DNA of 64,000 nucleotides from an uncultured Clostridia bacterium (GCA_934631025.1 CAKTXR010000011.1:1-64000), one strand, 5' to 3'. Positions 42,256 to 50,471 are shown, counted from the first letter of the stretch. Notes: generated by a model not told the origin, from the sequence alone. Numbers and translations are program-made.

Positions 42256-44877
42256 TCAAAAGTTGATTGGACTGTACAGGTAAAAGTAATACAGATACTT
42301 GGGGCCGAGGGGGCTGTCGCCGTCCCAGCGGTTTTCAGCGATGAGCCGGTTGAGGTCGCGCTCGCGCTCGAGAACCCGTCCGGAATACCAGAGCTTCTTC
42401 TCATAGGGGCGCATCCGCTCGCTCAGATACGTCCACACCTCGTCCGGACGCTGCGCCGCGCGCGTCAGAAAGCGCATGGCGTTGCTCGGCCTGTTCTCCT
42501 CCTCGGGCTTGTCCAGATCCAGTATGCGGCGCTCCACGCCGTTTTCCAGCGCCAGCAGCGCGCCGAACGCGGCTTCGCGGCTCTCGATCGGCGCATAGGC
42601 GGCGGCTTCCGGCTTCCACGCGGCCTTATCCAGTCCGTCATGCGTCGACAGCGCGCAGAGCATCGTCAGATAGCCGTGCAGAAATCCGCGTCCCAGCGGC
42701 GCGTCGGACAGGCGCTCTTCGGGCGCAAAGCCCTGCTCGATTTTTCCGATCAGCCGCTGCGCGTATCCGGCGGTCTCTACGCCGGCCTTTTCCAGATAGG
42801 CAATCAGCTTGTCGTGAATCTTGACCCACGCGCTCATGGGGCGCTGCTCGAAGGCGGCTGTCAGAAGAATGGCGTTCGTACGGCCGTCTTTTCCACTGAT
42901 TCGCCCCGCGCCGGTCTGCTCGCTTTCAGCCGACCATTCAAAGTGATCCGCGACGGCCAGCAGGCAGCCGAACAGCGCGTCCCGAGATGCTGGCGGCTGA
43001 AGCCCGATCTGCGGCGGCTGAATCTGACGTTCCTTATCCGCCCCCAGCCACAGCTCGCGGGTCTGCGCGCTGAAGCCCAGCAGGAAGCCGTACGAAAGCG
43101 CTCCCGCCGCGCCAATATCCTCGATCCGGAACAGCCCTTCGATCTGCCCCAGCAGATACTGATAGCCGTGCGCCGAGCGCGTTCTGCCCTCGCCCGCCCT
43201 GCTCCCGAGCGTATGAAGATACGGAATCAGCTTCACATATAGCTGCGGCCAGACGATATCGGGGCGCTGCACAAAGCGCGCCATCATGCGGACGGCGTTG
43301 GTCTTGCCGTCGCCGGAAGCATCCTGCTCGAGCTTGTGCGCGACGGCCAGCAGGCGGCCATAGAGATAATCGCGCTCCGTACAGGAGGTATCGAGCACGG
43401 ACTGCGGCAAAACCGGCTTCTCGATTTCATACGCGCGGATCATGGCACAGGCCACGGCGATACATTTGCGCCAGTCCCATTCCTTCCAGCGCCCCTTGGA
43501 ATCCGTAAACGTCAGCGGCTGAACGGCGCGCTGAAAGGCGGCCTCCAGCATATTGCGCGGGAGCGCCTGCGCCTCGACGACGCAGTGCAAAAGCCGCAGC
43601 TGGAGATCGCGCATGAGCTTCGTCGCGGCCTTCTCGGCCTTGAAGTCGCCCCGCGCGGTCTGAACCGCGTCCACACCCATGACGGCCTCGCAGATTTCCC
43701 GCCACGTCGGAGAGCGGTCGTCGTCCAGCTCCTCCTGATGCGGCATCTGCCAGCGGCAGGCGGCGCGCCAGCGGTCGACGTGATCAATGAAAACATTGCC
43801 GGGGATTTCCTGCTCATAGGTCACGGACATACGCCCGTCCGTCGCAGCCTGAAGCCCCAGTATCACGACCTCGTCCATCGCGGCTTTGGCTTCGTCCGTC
43901 AGGTCCTCGAGGTTGCTCTGGATCTTCCAGTCCTTCTCATAGCCCTGAACGGCCCTGAACAGCGCGTTGATATAGGATTCAAACGTGTCGGGCACGGGTC
44001 TTTCGCCGTCCTCATCGTCGCCGAGATCGAGCGCGGGTTCGCCCGTATACCAGCCGACAAAGTTCATGCCGTATTTCTGAAAGCCCTGATGATTCAGCAG
44101 CCATCTGAGTGCGCTGTGCGCCTTTGAGGAGACCAGACCGCTGACCGTCGCGGCGCTTCGGTCATCGACAAAGCGTCCCCTGAACTGGAAGGGGAAGCCA
44201 GTATCCTTGGCGGAGATCAGCTTGGCGTTGCCCTGAACCTTGGGATGGTTTTCCATGGCGGGCAGCTGAAGGCCGGTTACATAGCACAGCTCCGTCTGCT
44301 CTCCGGCCATGGCCGCAAGCCGCCGCGCCCAGTTTTCCCGCACGTCCTTCCGCATCCAGAGCCGGTTCTCCGAATCCGGATATTCGACGCTGAAGCAGGC
44401 GAAGCTCTTTGCGTCCGCGCCGTCGCCCTTCGTATCGCTTTCGTCCTTATAGTACTTGAGCTTAAGGCCGGAGACGGCGGCCAGATCGGCGTAGAGCGTT
44501 TCCCTTTTCAGATAATCGAGCAGAACGCGCAGGCACTCCGGCGCGTGCTCCTCGGCGCACCACGCTTCCAGCTGCGCGACATAGCTGTCAAAATACTTGC
44601 CGCCCGCGATCAGATATTTCAGCTGCTCGGCCAGCGGAAAGGGCGCGCACTTCGAGCTGGTTCGCGCTTCGGCCTGCGGCGAGGACGGAACCGCGCAGGA
44701 CTGCTCGCCGTCGGGAATAAGCTGCGCGATGACGAATTCGCCGGACGGAGAAAGGATGATGTTGTACTTGACGTTCTTCTGAACGAAGCCGACGGGCAGC
44801 AGCGCGCCGTCGCCCTCCGCGCCGGATGTACCGACAACCGCGTCGTACACGTCGCACAGCTTTTTCATGAAGCTCAT
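42256..44877 (-). CDS. cas8c: Cascade large subunit Cas8c (Csd1) with triplicated C-terminal Cas11-like module
   Basis: An 873-aa protein, against about 580-620 aa usual for Csd1. Residues 1-480 are the standard Cas8c body (PAM recognition; CYVTGLQLPAMENHPKVQG near 198 and NFVGWYTGEP near 272). A helical module then repeats three times: about 501-610 (YLYGRLLAVAHKLEQ, TNAVRMMARFVQRPD, YQYLLGQIEGLF), 632-745 (ALFGCLLAVADHFEW, TNAILLTAAFEQRP, YAQRLIGKIEQGF) and 767-873 (AAFGALLALENGVER, SNAMRFLTRAAQRPD). The first copy matches the normal Csd1 C-terminus, which in I-C systems is also made separately as Cas11c. The start overlaps the cas5 stop (ATGA). No convincing internal ribosome binding site was found. 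Confidence 0.93.
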   Translation of the reverse strand: MSFMKKLCDVYDAVVGTSGAEGDGALLPVGFVQKNVKYNIILSPSGEFVIAQLIPDGEQSCAVPSSPQAEARTSSKCAPFPLAEQLKYLIAGGKYFDSYVAQLEAWCAEEHAPECLRVLLDYLKRETLYADLAAVSGLKLKYYKDESDTKGDGADAKSFACFSVEYPDSENRLWMRKDVRENWARRLAAMAGEQTELCYVTGLQLPAMENHPKVQGNAKLISAKDTGFPFQFRGRFVDDRSAATVSGLVSSKAHSALRWLLNHQGFQKYGMNFVGWYTGEPALDLGDDEDGERPVPDTFESYINALFRAVQGYEKDWKIQSNLEDLTDEAKAAMDEVVILGLQAATDGRMSVTYEQEIPGNVFIDHVDRWRAACRWQMPHQEELDDDRSPTWREICEAVMGVDAVQTARGDFKAEKAATKLMRDLQLRLLHCVVEAQALPRNMLEAAFQRAVQPLTFTDSKGRWKEWDWRKCIAVACAMIRAYEIEKPVLPQSVLDTSCTERDYLYGRLLAVAHKLEQDASGDGKTNAVRMMARFVQRPDIVWPQLYVKLIPYLHTLGSRAGEGRTRSAHGYQYLLGQIEGLFRIEDIGAAGALSYGFLLGFSAQTRELWLGADKERQIQPPQIGLQPPASRDALFGCLLAVADHFEWSAESEQTGAGRISGKDGRTNAILLTAAFEQRPMSAWVKIHDKLIAYLEKAGVETAGYAQRLIGKIEQGFAPEERLSDAPLGRGFLHGYLTMLCALSTHDGLDKAAWKPEAAAYAPIESREAAFGALLALENGVERRILDLDKPEEENRPSNAMRFLTRAAQRPDEVWTYLSERMRPYEKKLWYSGRVLERERDLNRLIAENRWDGDSPLGPKYLYYFYLYSPINF

Positions 44878-45626
44878 TCACAGTCACCTTCTTCCGCAAG
44901 CGCCGCCTGAACACCGGAGAAGTTGCCGTATTTCCCGCCGAACTTCTTGGGCTTCATCGGCCGGACGGTTCGGTACATCGCCGGATCGCAGTCCTCCGGG
45001 GCAGGAAAGCGAATCTCCCCGTTCGTCATTTTCGCGTGCCAGAACCGAATCCCCAGCTCGTCTTTGCCGGTCTCATCGGGATAGGCGAAGCTGTGGAACA
45101 TCACGCCGAGATCGATCTCGCCGCGATCGTCGTAATAGCCCGCGCCCTCCCCATAGACGCACGGCTCGACATAGGCCTGACATTCGCGCGTACCCAGAAA
45201 AATGTCCCGCCGCCCGCCTTTTTCGACCATCCGGCGCGCCATAAAGTAATGCTTGTTCTCGTTCTGGCCGTCGGCGATCAGGTCAGGCTCGGTGCGATAG
45301 GGGTTAGCGATGAAGTGCGCCCGCACCTGATAGATCGGATCCTTCAGGTAAGTGTAGACGGAAAGAGTGTTTGCCAGACCTTCATAGCTGATTGGACGGA
45401 TGCTCTTGTTTTCCGTCTGTATCGAATTAATCACTCGTACTGAATCAATAACCCAGATGATCGACGGCTTCCAGTAGAGGCTTTCAGTCACCCCCTTGAG
45501 CGCCTGATAGGTGGGCACGAGCAGAGTCGCCTTTTCGCCGCCCATGCGGAACACGGGATCGGAAAAGAGCGCGTACCGGCCAAAGACGCGATATTCGATG
45601 GTATTTCGTTTCTTTGTTTCCTCCAA
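44874..45626 (-). CDS. cas5: Cas5d crRNA-processing subunit (Cas5c)
   Basis: A 250-aa RAMP protein with YRVFGRYALFSDPVFRMGGEK and the TESLYWKPSIIWVID segment. In I-C systems Cas5 replaces Cas6 as the pre-crRNA endonuclease. K125 and H126 (NENKHYFMARRM) match the catalytic Lys-His of known Cas5d, with Tyr51 as a third candidate. The start is TTG at 45626, supported by GGAAGGTGA 6 bp upstream. Its mRNA leader is about 320 nt from the promoter at 45952-45980, and a small RNA gene is encoded opposite that leader. Confidence 0.95.
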   Translation of the reverse strand: MEETKKRNTIEYRVFGRYALFSDPVFRMGGEKATLLVPTYQALKGVTESLYWKPSIIWVIDSVRVINSIQTENKSIRPISYEGLANTLSVYTYLKDPIYQVRAHFIANPYRTEPDLIADGQNENKHYFMARRMVEKGGRRDIFLGTRECQAYVEPCVYGEGAGYYDDRGEIDLGVMFHSFAYPDETGKDELGIRFWHAKMTNGEIRFPAPEDCDPAMYRTVRPMKPKKFGGKYGNFSGVQAALAEEGDCE

Positions 45627-45678
45627 CAGAAATCACCTTCCTGCACGTTTAGAATTGTGGAAAAATGAGCGCCGACTC

Positions 45679-45707
45679 TTGTCGGGCGGCGCGGGATTGT
45701 GTATAAT
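45679..45707 (+). promoter_or_regulatory. Promoter of the candidate Cas-regulating RNA
   Basis: TTGTCG (45679-45684), 17 bp, TATAAT (45702-45707) on the plus strand, opposite to the cas genes. Transcription should begin near 45714, exactly where an 8-bp match to the CRISPR repeat start (GTCGCTCC) occurs. Confidence 0.7.
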
Positions 45708-45814
45708 ATCTCCGTCGCTCCGGCGCGCGCTTCAAAGAGGGATTCGCAAGCGAGATTTCGGCGTTCCATCATGGCTTGACGAAAAATCTGTGCAGCACCT
45801 CCTTTTGAAATGCG

Positions 45815-45836
45815 GTCGCGAGGCGTGGATTGAAAA
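45815..45836 (+). repeat. Solitary degenerate CRISPR repeat between cas3 and cas5
   Basis: GTCGC, GAGG and CGTGGATTGAAAA occur in the same order as in the array repeat, with the middle shortened by about 11 bases. The 3' handle region (GTGGATTGAAA) is intact. Orientation is plus, opposite to the array. Confidence 0.85.
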
Positions 45837-45869
45837 ATAATGTAGAGCAAAAGAACAACCCAGGGGGAC

Positions 45870-45900
45870 GGGGTGTCATCGAACAGATGGCACCCCTTTT
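45870..45900 (+). terminator. Terminator of the small RNA
   Basis: GGGGTGTCATC (45870-45880) pairs with GATGGCACCCC (45886-45896), 11 bp with one G-T wobble and a 5-nt loop, followed by TTTT. On the minus strand the stem is not followed by T's, so it acts only on the small RNA. Confidence 0.85.
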
Positions 45901-45951
45901 CCAATGTACCGCTTCATCGGCTTCATCCATCTCGCCCTCTACAACATACAT

Positions 45952-45980
45952 ATAATATCATAGCTCCCGCGCAATGTCAA
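45952..45980 (-). promoter_or_regulatory. Promoter of the cas5-cas8c-cas7-cas4-cas1-cas2 operon
   Basis: Minus-strand TTGACA (45975-45980), 17 bp, TATTAT (45952-45957). It lies just downstream of cas3 and gives the effector and adaptation genes a transcript separate from cas3. Start of RNA is expected near 45945. Confidence 0.8.
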
Positions 45981-46000
45981 CTCATAATATAGAGAAAAAC
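45981..46000 (+). promoter_or_regulatory. Predicted Cascade binding site for the pseudo-spacer
   Basis: CTC (45981-45983) acts as PAM, followed by ATAATATAGAGAAAAA (45984-45999), which pairs with the pseudo-spacer at positions 1-5, 7-11 and 13-16. The PAM touches the -35 hexamer of the cas5 operon promoter, so bound Cascade would cover it. The short match should not license Cas3 cleavage. Confidence 0.7.
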
Positions 46001-46077
46001 CAAATTAATTCTCAGGGGCTGGTTAAGTAGCCGCGGCACATGAGCATAATCTAGAATAAAATGTGTTTGGGGATTGA

Positions 46078-48588
46078 TCAACACATCAATAACTCCATTT
46101 CGTTCTGTTCCGCCGACACGCCGCCCGCATCGCTGTAAAACCCTTCGGCCAGCGCATAAACCCCGCTGTTTCCAATCAGGCTGATCGCCCCCGCGTCATT
46201 CAGCCGCTTAAACATATTGTCATAGACGTTCACGCTGTAGGCCTGCGCCCGCCGCAGAAGCTGAATCTCCTCGCGCATATCGTGCTCGCCGTTCAGCGCG
46301 GCGATAAGCTCCGCGCCGCCGCCCCACGGCACAAGGACGGGCGTTGTGTCGTCCGGAATGACGTAAAAATACTTGCCAGCCGTGCGGAAGCTCTGGCGCA
46401 GAACCAGCGGCTTCAGCGATTTGTACTTACCAATTCCCGAAACAATTCGGGAATTTTTCCCGAGCAGGTCGGTCAGACAGAACGGATCTTTCGAGCCGCT
46501 CTCCCGAATGACAACGGGGAAGTCTTGTTTCTTCTTCTTATTATCGCCACCAGCATAATAATCTTCTTCGCGCTCAAAATAGTTCTCGATCATCTTCGGA
46601 GAATCCAGCTCGTCGTTGTCGATCGACGCACTGTTCAGAAAAGTACGCGTAATGTCCGCGCCATGCTGAATCTCCTCCAGACGCGCCAGCGCCCGCGCCT
46701 CCTCCGGAAAATTCCAGATCAGCACGTCGCCGCGGCTGTACTCCATATTGCGGTTCGCGCGGCCGGCGGCCTGAACGATGCTCGGCAGTCCCGCCAGATC
46801 GCGTATGACCACGGGAAAGCTCACGTTGATGCCGGCCTCGATCAGCGCGGTGGAGACGCACAGCACGCGCCTGCCCGCCTTGAGCCATGCCTTGATCCAC
46901 GCGATGAGCTTCTTCCTGTGCGCCGGACAGAGCAGTGTGCTCATGTGGACGCAGAGCGCGTCATCCGGCGGGCAGGCCATGGCCGCATCCGCCAGCGCGT
47001 CCTCCGGCAGATGCGGATCAAACGTGACGAGGGCATGGCCGCGCTCACGAAACGCCCGCACAGCTTCGTCATAGACGCTCCACGCGGCGGCCTTCGTGTT
47101 GAGTATGGCCAGCACGGACTTTTCCTCGAGCAGACGCGCGATCTCCGCGCCGGCCGACGCACAGGTTCGATCCGCGTCGAGCTGCGGAATATAGCGGACG
47201 CGCTTCAGCCGCTCATAGAGCGCGTCGACATGGGGCATCAGCTCGACCGGCGCGGGCGTGAGCGAAAGGCGCGGCTGCGTAGCCGTGCAGAGCACGACGG
47301 TGCTATGACCATATCGGGTCAGGAACTGTATCGCGCGCTCGAAGAGCACCTTGCAGGCCTTGGGCAGCGACTGGATTTCGTCGAAAATCAGCACGGCGTT
47401 GGTCAGCGCGTGGAAGCGGCGCGCCGCCGAATTGGGCGCGGCGTAGCAGGCGTTGAGGAACTGCACCAGACTGGTGAGGATTATATCGCTGTCCCATCGC
47501 TCGGTCAGGCGCTTGTAGGCGGTCTGCTCGTCCTCCGACTCGGCGTTGGAATGACGCCCGGCAGACCGGTCGACGCGCTGCTCGTCCTCCTTATCGACGA
47601 CGACATTGGAGTGGTGCTCCAATATGGAGGGATAGTCCGCAAGCGCCTCGCGGATGTCGCGGGCGTTCTGGTCGAGTATGGTGTTATAGGGAATGATGTA
47701 GAATATGCGCGTCTGTCCGTTAAGGGCGGCGTGCCTGAGCGCATAGCGCAGGCTGGAAAACGTCTTGCCGCCGCCCGTCGGCACGGACAGCGTAACGACG
47801 CCCGTATCAGACGCGGCCTTCTGCCAGCATAGATCGGAAATATCGGCGCGGATGCGGTTGATTTCACCCTCACCGCTCAGATGCGTCCGGCGGAACTGCT
47901 CGAATGTATTGAGCAGCGCGTTCCAGTCGGGAACAGCCGCGGCTTCAAGCGGATTTTCATCGTATTCGAAGCAGGCGGAATCCCAGCGATCCGCGTCCAC
48001 CAGCACGCTCAGCAGGAAGCGGCCGGTCAGCCCCAGCGCAATTTCCGTATTGGCCGAGGGCTTATCGAGATCGGGAAAGAGCGCGGATATTTCACGGCAG
48101 GCGCTCTCAAACAGCGCGTCCAGCTCGGCTTCATCCGCGATATTCTGCAAAAACCATGCAATCGCCTCGTCGGCATGGACGGAAGCCGCTTCTTCCATCT
48201 TTTCAAGAAGCGTCGACCGGCCTTTCACATCAAGGCAGTCCGTCAGGCCCGCATGGTGCCCCAGTATGCACAGCATGGCGATCTGCGCCGCCGCGCGCTC
48301 GCAGGCCGGCGCGTTTTCACGCATAAACCAGCGGCGATACGCATAGATCGCTCCCGTCGGCGCGTGATGATGCGGAGAGCTCGCTTTATCGTTCCTGAGC
48401 ACCGCGCGCAGATAGTCCTCAAACTTGTCCGTGGCTTTGCCCATGTCGTGCGTCAGGCCGATAAGCTCCGCCAGCTTTGACAGACCGACGATTTCAGCGC
48501 CCCTCGAGCAGAGCGCCGCCACATTCCGGCAGTGCGATGAAAGCGCCTGCTCCTTTCCGTCTGATTCACGAACGTGCGCGATGTACAT
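46078..48588 (-). CDS. cas3: Cas3 helicase-nuclease
   Basis: An 836-aa protein with an N-terminal HD nuclease (H19, LTHDMGK with H47-D48, the HHHAPTG segment near 73, ILGHHAG) and a SF2 helicase with Walker A PTGGGKT, DEIQ box VLIFDEIQS and motif III CTATQP. The helicase C-terminal QAAGRANR motif VI follows. It nicks and degrades DNA bound by Cascade. The ATG at 48588 (MYIAHVRESDGK) has AAGGGG 8 bp upstream; the frame extends further, but without support. It has its own promoter. Confidence 0.97.
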   Translation of the reverse strand: MYIAHVRESDGKEQALSSHCRNVAALCSRGAEIVGLSKLAELIGLTHDMGKATDKFEDYLRAVLRNDKASSPHHHAPTGAIYAYRRWFMRENAPACERAAAQIAMLCILGHHAGLTDCLDVKGRSTLLEKMEEAASVHADEAIAWFLQNIADEAELDALFESACREISALFPDLDKPSANTEIALGLTGRFLLSVLVDADRWDSACFEYDENPLEAAAVPDWNALLNTFEQFRRTHLSGEGEINRIRADISDLCWQKAASDTGVVTLSVPTGGGKTFSSLRYALRHAALNGQTRIFYIIPYNTILDQNARDIREALADYPSILEHHSNVVVDKEDEQRVDRSAGRHSNAESEDEQTAYKRLTERWDSDIILTSLVQFLNACYAAPNSAARRFHALTNAVLIFDEIQSLPKACKVLFERAIQFLTRYGHSTVVLCTATQPRLSLTPAPVELMPHVDALYERLKRVRYIPQLDADRTCASAGAEIARLLEEKSVLAILNTKAAAWSVYDEAVRAFRERGHALVTFDPHLPEDALADAAMACPPDDALCVHMSTLLCPAHRKKLIAWIKAWLKAGRRVLCVSTALIEAGINVSFPVVIRDLAGLPSIVQAAGRANRNMEYSRGDVLIWNFPEEARALARLEEIQHGADITRTFLNSASIDNDELDSPKMIENYFEREEDYYAGGDNKKKKQDFPVVIRESGSKDPFCLTDLLGKNSRIVSGIGKYKSLKPLVLRQSFRTAGKYFYVIPDDTTPVLVPWGGGAELIAALNGEHDMREEIQLLRRAQAYSVNVYDNMFKRLNDAGAISLIGNSGVYALAEGFYSDAGGVSAEQNEMELLMC

Positions 48589-48634
48589 AGGCCGATTCCC
48601 CTTCTTTCGTTCATCAGTTCGAGCTTTCGCATTC

Positions 48635-48663
48635 ATTATAACTCAAACCATAACGCATGTCAA
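48635..48663 (-). promoter_or_regulatory. Promoter of cas3
   Basis: Minus-strand TTGACA (48658-48663), 17 bp, TATAAT (48635-48640), about 45 bp before the cas3 ATG. The surrounding 80 bp are strongly AT-rich. Confidence 0.85.
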
Positions 48664-48707
48664 TATTATTTTAACATTTCATTGACTTGTGGATCTCAAA
48701 ATCCTAT

Positions 48708-48740
48708 GAAAAAACGTCCCGCCATAAGGCAGGACGTTTC
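48708..48740 (-). terminator. Terminator of the SASA-type esterase gene
   Basis: On the minus strand AAACGTCCTGCC pairs with GGCGGGACGTTT, followed by TTTC. It separates the esterase gene from the cas3 promoter. Confidence 0.8.
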
Positions 48741-48754
48741 GCTTCTTTCAAGCG

Positions 48755-49837
48755 TCAGCGCAGGCCGCGGAGCAGTTCCGGCTCCAGTACCGGCGGCTTG
48801 TTTTCATACAGGATTCTCTCCATATTGGGCACGCAGCGCGTGGAGATCAGCTCGAAGGCCTTCTGATTGTAGTGATCGTTGGCAAAGCCGAGCCAGCTGT
48901 CGCGGCAGTTCTGCGTCTCGGCGGGCGGCGTTTCGATGAACCAGCCGCTCTCGTCGCGGCCCGGCATGGGGAAATACGAGCTGACGCGCGTCAGCATATA
49001 AGCGCCCTCCGTTTCGCTGAAGAACTGCTCCTGCGCCCGAATGACGTTGATGATCGCATCGTCGCGCCAGCTGCCCACGCGGATGCAGAAAAAGTGCGTG
49101 AAGCCCAGAGCGCGCGCCTGCTCCCAGAAAAGGCGCAGCGCCAGCAGATATTCCGCCTGCGGCCAGTGCGGGTCGCTCTCGCCCTGAAGCCAGAACAGCG
49201 CGCGCACGGACAGATCGTCATTCGGGAAGCGCGCCTCGCTGTCTGCGAAGAAATCGCGCGTCTTTTCGTCGAAGTACGCGCCCGCCGCGCCGGTCATGGC
49301 CGGACGATACCGCGCGTCGTGCGCGCCGGCAATCGACGCGCGTTCCCGATCGAAGCGCGCGAGCATATCCGGATTGAGGTAATGCTCGATGCTCACCGCG
49401 CCCTTGGCGATGTGCGCATAGGCGCAGACGTGGCCGCGCGCCTCCCAGTCCCGCACCAGATAGGGCGGCAGGCAGGGGCTCGGCACGAAATTCGCCTCGC
49501 TGTAGCCCTCGAACGGATAGACCGATTTGTCCGCTTCGTTCCTGAGGTTGCTCATCGCGGGCACGAAAAACGTGTGCTCAAAAAAGGTATTCAATGAACT
49601 GAGCGAACGGAAATCATCCAGCGAGGAATAGGCCTCGTCCAGCTTTTCATAGGAGAATTCACCCGCCGGATAGGCCGTTTTCTTGAAAACGCCCCGTTCC
49701 TCGCCAAAGCGGCGGGGCTTGTGCAGGTATTCGTAGGAATCGGAAAAGCGAATCTGCTCGGACGGCGGATAAGCCGCGCCGCCCTCCATGTTGGACTGAC
49801 CGGCAAAGACGAACAGCGGTCGTTTTACGGTGCTCAT
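48755..49837 (-). CDS. SASA-domain sialate O-acetylesterase-like hydrolase
   Basis: A 360-aa protein with LFVFAGQSNMEGG at residues 8-20, the catalytic-serine block of the SGNH/SASA esterases (CE6-like), and the FWLQGESD block near 216. It removes acetyl groups from sugars such as sialic acid or xylan-type glycans (family knowledge). No signal peptide. GGGAG lies before the ATG. Single-gene unit beside the CRISPR locus. Confidence 0.85.
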   Translation of the reverse strand: MSTVKRPLFVFAGQSNMEGGAAYPPSEQIRFSDSYEYLHKPRRFGEERGVFKKTAYPAGEFSYEKLDEAYSSLDDFRSLSSLNTFFEHTFFVPAMSNLRNEADKSVYPFEGYSEANFVPSPCLPPYLVRDWEARGHVCAYAHIAKGAVSIEHYLNPDMLARFDRERASIAGAHDARYRPAMTGAAGAYFDEKTRDFFADSEARFPNDDLSVRALFWLQGESDPHWPQAEYLLALRLFWEQARALGFTHFFCIRVGSWRDDAIINVIRAQEQFFSETEGAYMLTRVSSYFPMPGRDESGWFIETPPAETQNCRDSWLGFANDHYNQKAFELISTRCVPNMERILYENKPPVLEPELLRGLR

Positions 49838-49898
49838 TGCGGTATCTCCCTTTCATACAGCGGCATGATTCGCCGCGTTTTTCCAGTAGTCGGTCGGC

Positions 49899-50471
49899 TC
49901 AGAAGCTCCACAGGACGATTCCCAGCGCCGCCGAGAGCGCGATCATGGCGATGGGCGAGGGGTTCCTGCCGCGCATTTTCCGCCACAGGAAGTGAACGCC
50001 CCAGAGCAGCAGGAACACGGCCAGCGCGCGAACGTCGATCGAAAGGCCGCCGCCAATCGCTGTGAAACCGAACAGCGCGTTCAGCCCCATGATGAGCGCC
50101 GTCGCGAGGATCATCGCCACGACGCACGGCCGCACGCCGCTCAAAAAGGCGTTCACACCCGCGTATTTCAGCAGATTCTGAAGCAGCGCGACGATCACAA
50201 GAATGATGACGAACGAGGGCAACACCACGCCCAGCGTCGAGACCAGCGCGCCTGTCAGGCCGGCCTGCGACGAGCCGATGAACGTGGCCATATTGACGGC
50301 CAGCGGCCCCGGCGTGGATTCCGACACGGCGATGAAATTCAAAAACTCCTCCTCCGCCAGCCAGCCGTTGGAGAGCACCGTCTCACGAATCAGCGATACC
50401 ATGCCGTAGCCGCCGCCGAAGGACACCGTGCCGATCATCAGAAAGCTCAGAAACAGCTTGAGATAGATCAC
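49899..50471 (-). CDS. Chromate transporter family protein, second half
   Basis: A 190-aa membrane protein of the short-chain CHR family, with SFGGGYGMVSLIRE near residue 17, the STPGPLAVNMATFIG motif (about 52-66) and several hydrophobic helices. It starts at GTG 50471, overlapping the stop of the first half by 4 bp (GTGA). Two short CHR proteins work together in many Bacillota. True substrate (chromate, sulfate or other anion) is not known. Confidence 0.85.
   Translation of the reverse strand: MIYLKLFLSFLMIGTVSFGGGYGMVSLIRETVLSNGWLAEEEFLNFIAVSESTPGPLAVNMATFIGSSQAGLTGALVSTLGVVLPSFVIILVIVALLQNLLKYAGVNAFLSGVRPCVVAMILATALIMGLNALFGFTAIGGGLSIDVRALAVFLLLWGVHFLWRKMRGRNPSPIAMIALSAALGIVLWSF

Larger units (their letters stand above)
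45714..45900 (+). ncRNA. Candidate Cas-regulating RNA (CreR-like) with a degenerate I-C repeat and pseudo-spacer
   Basis: A short transcript is predicted from its promoter (45679-45707) to a terminator (45870-45900). It carries GTCGCTCC at its 5' end, a decayed repeat at 45815-45836 ending GTGGATTGAAAA, and then a 33-nt pseudo-spacer (45837-45869), the same length as true spacers in the array. The pseudo-spacer matches plus-strand DNA at 45984-45999 in 14 of the first 16 positions, mismatched only at 6 and 12. That site has a CTC PAM and abuts the -35 of the cas5 operon promoter. Together these suggest a guide that directs Cascade to repress the cas operon, as known CreR RNAs do. The RNA is also antisense to the cas5 mRNA leader. 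Expression and processing are not shown by sequence. Confidence 0.75.

Noticed and set aside
42256..44877. An internal start for a separate Cas11c inside cas8c
   Set aside because: The in-frame ATG near residue 479 and nearby GTG codons lack a convincing ribosome binding site, so no separate product is annotated.
45714..45740. A full first pseudo-repeat at the 5' end of the small RNA
   Set aside because: Only GTCGCTCC (8 bases) matches the repeat; the rest diverges and the distance to the second pseudo-repeat is too long for a normal spacer. Kept as a partial match, not called a repeat.
45488..45951. Minus-strand frames over the cas3-cas5 gap, including one behind a perfect AAAAGGAGGTG site
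   Set aside because: No start codon lies at a proper distance from the site and the peptides have no recognisable features; the region is better explained as an mRNA leader opposite a small RNA gene.
48635..48640. ATAATG at the cas3 -10 as a second target of the pseudo-spacer
   Set aside because: Only six seed bases match, the next bases do not, and the PAM would be GTT. It is probably just the normal -10 sequence.
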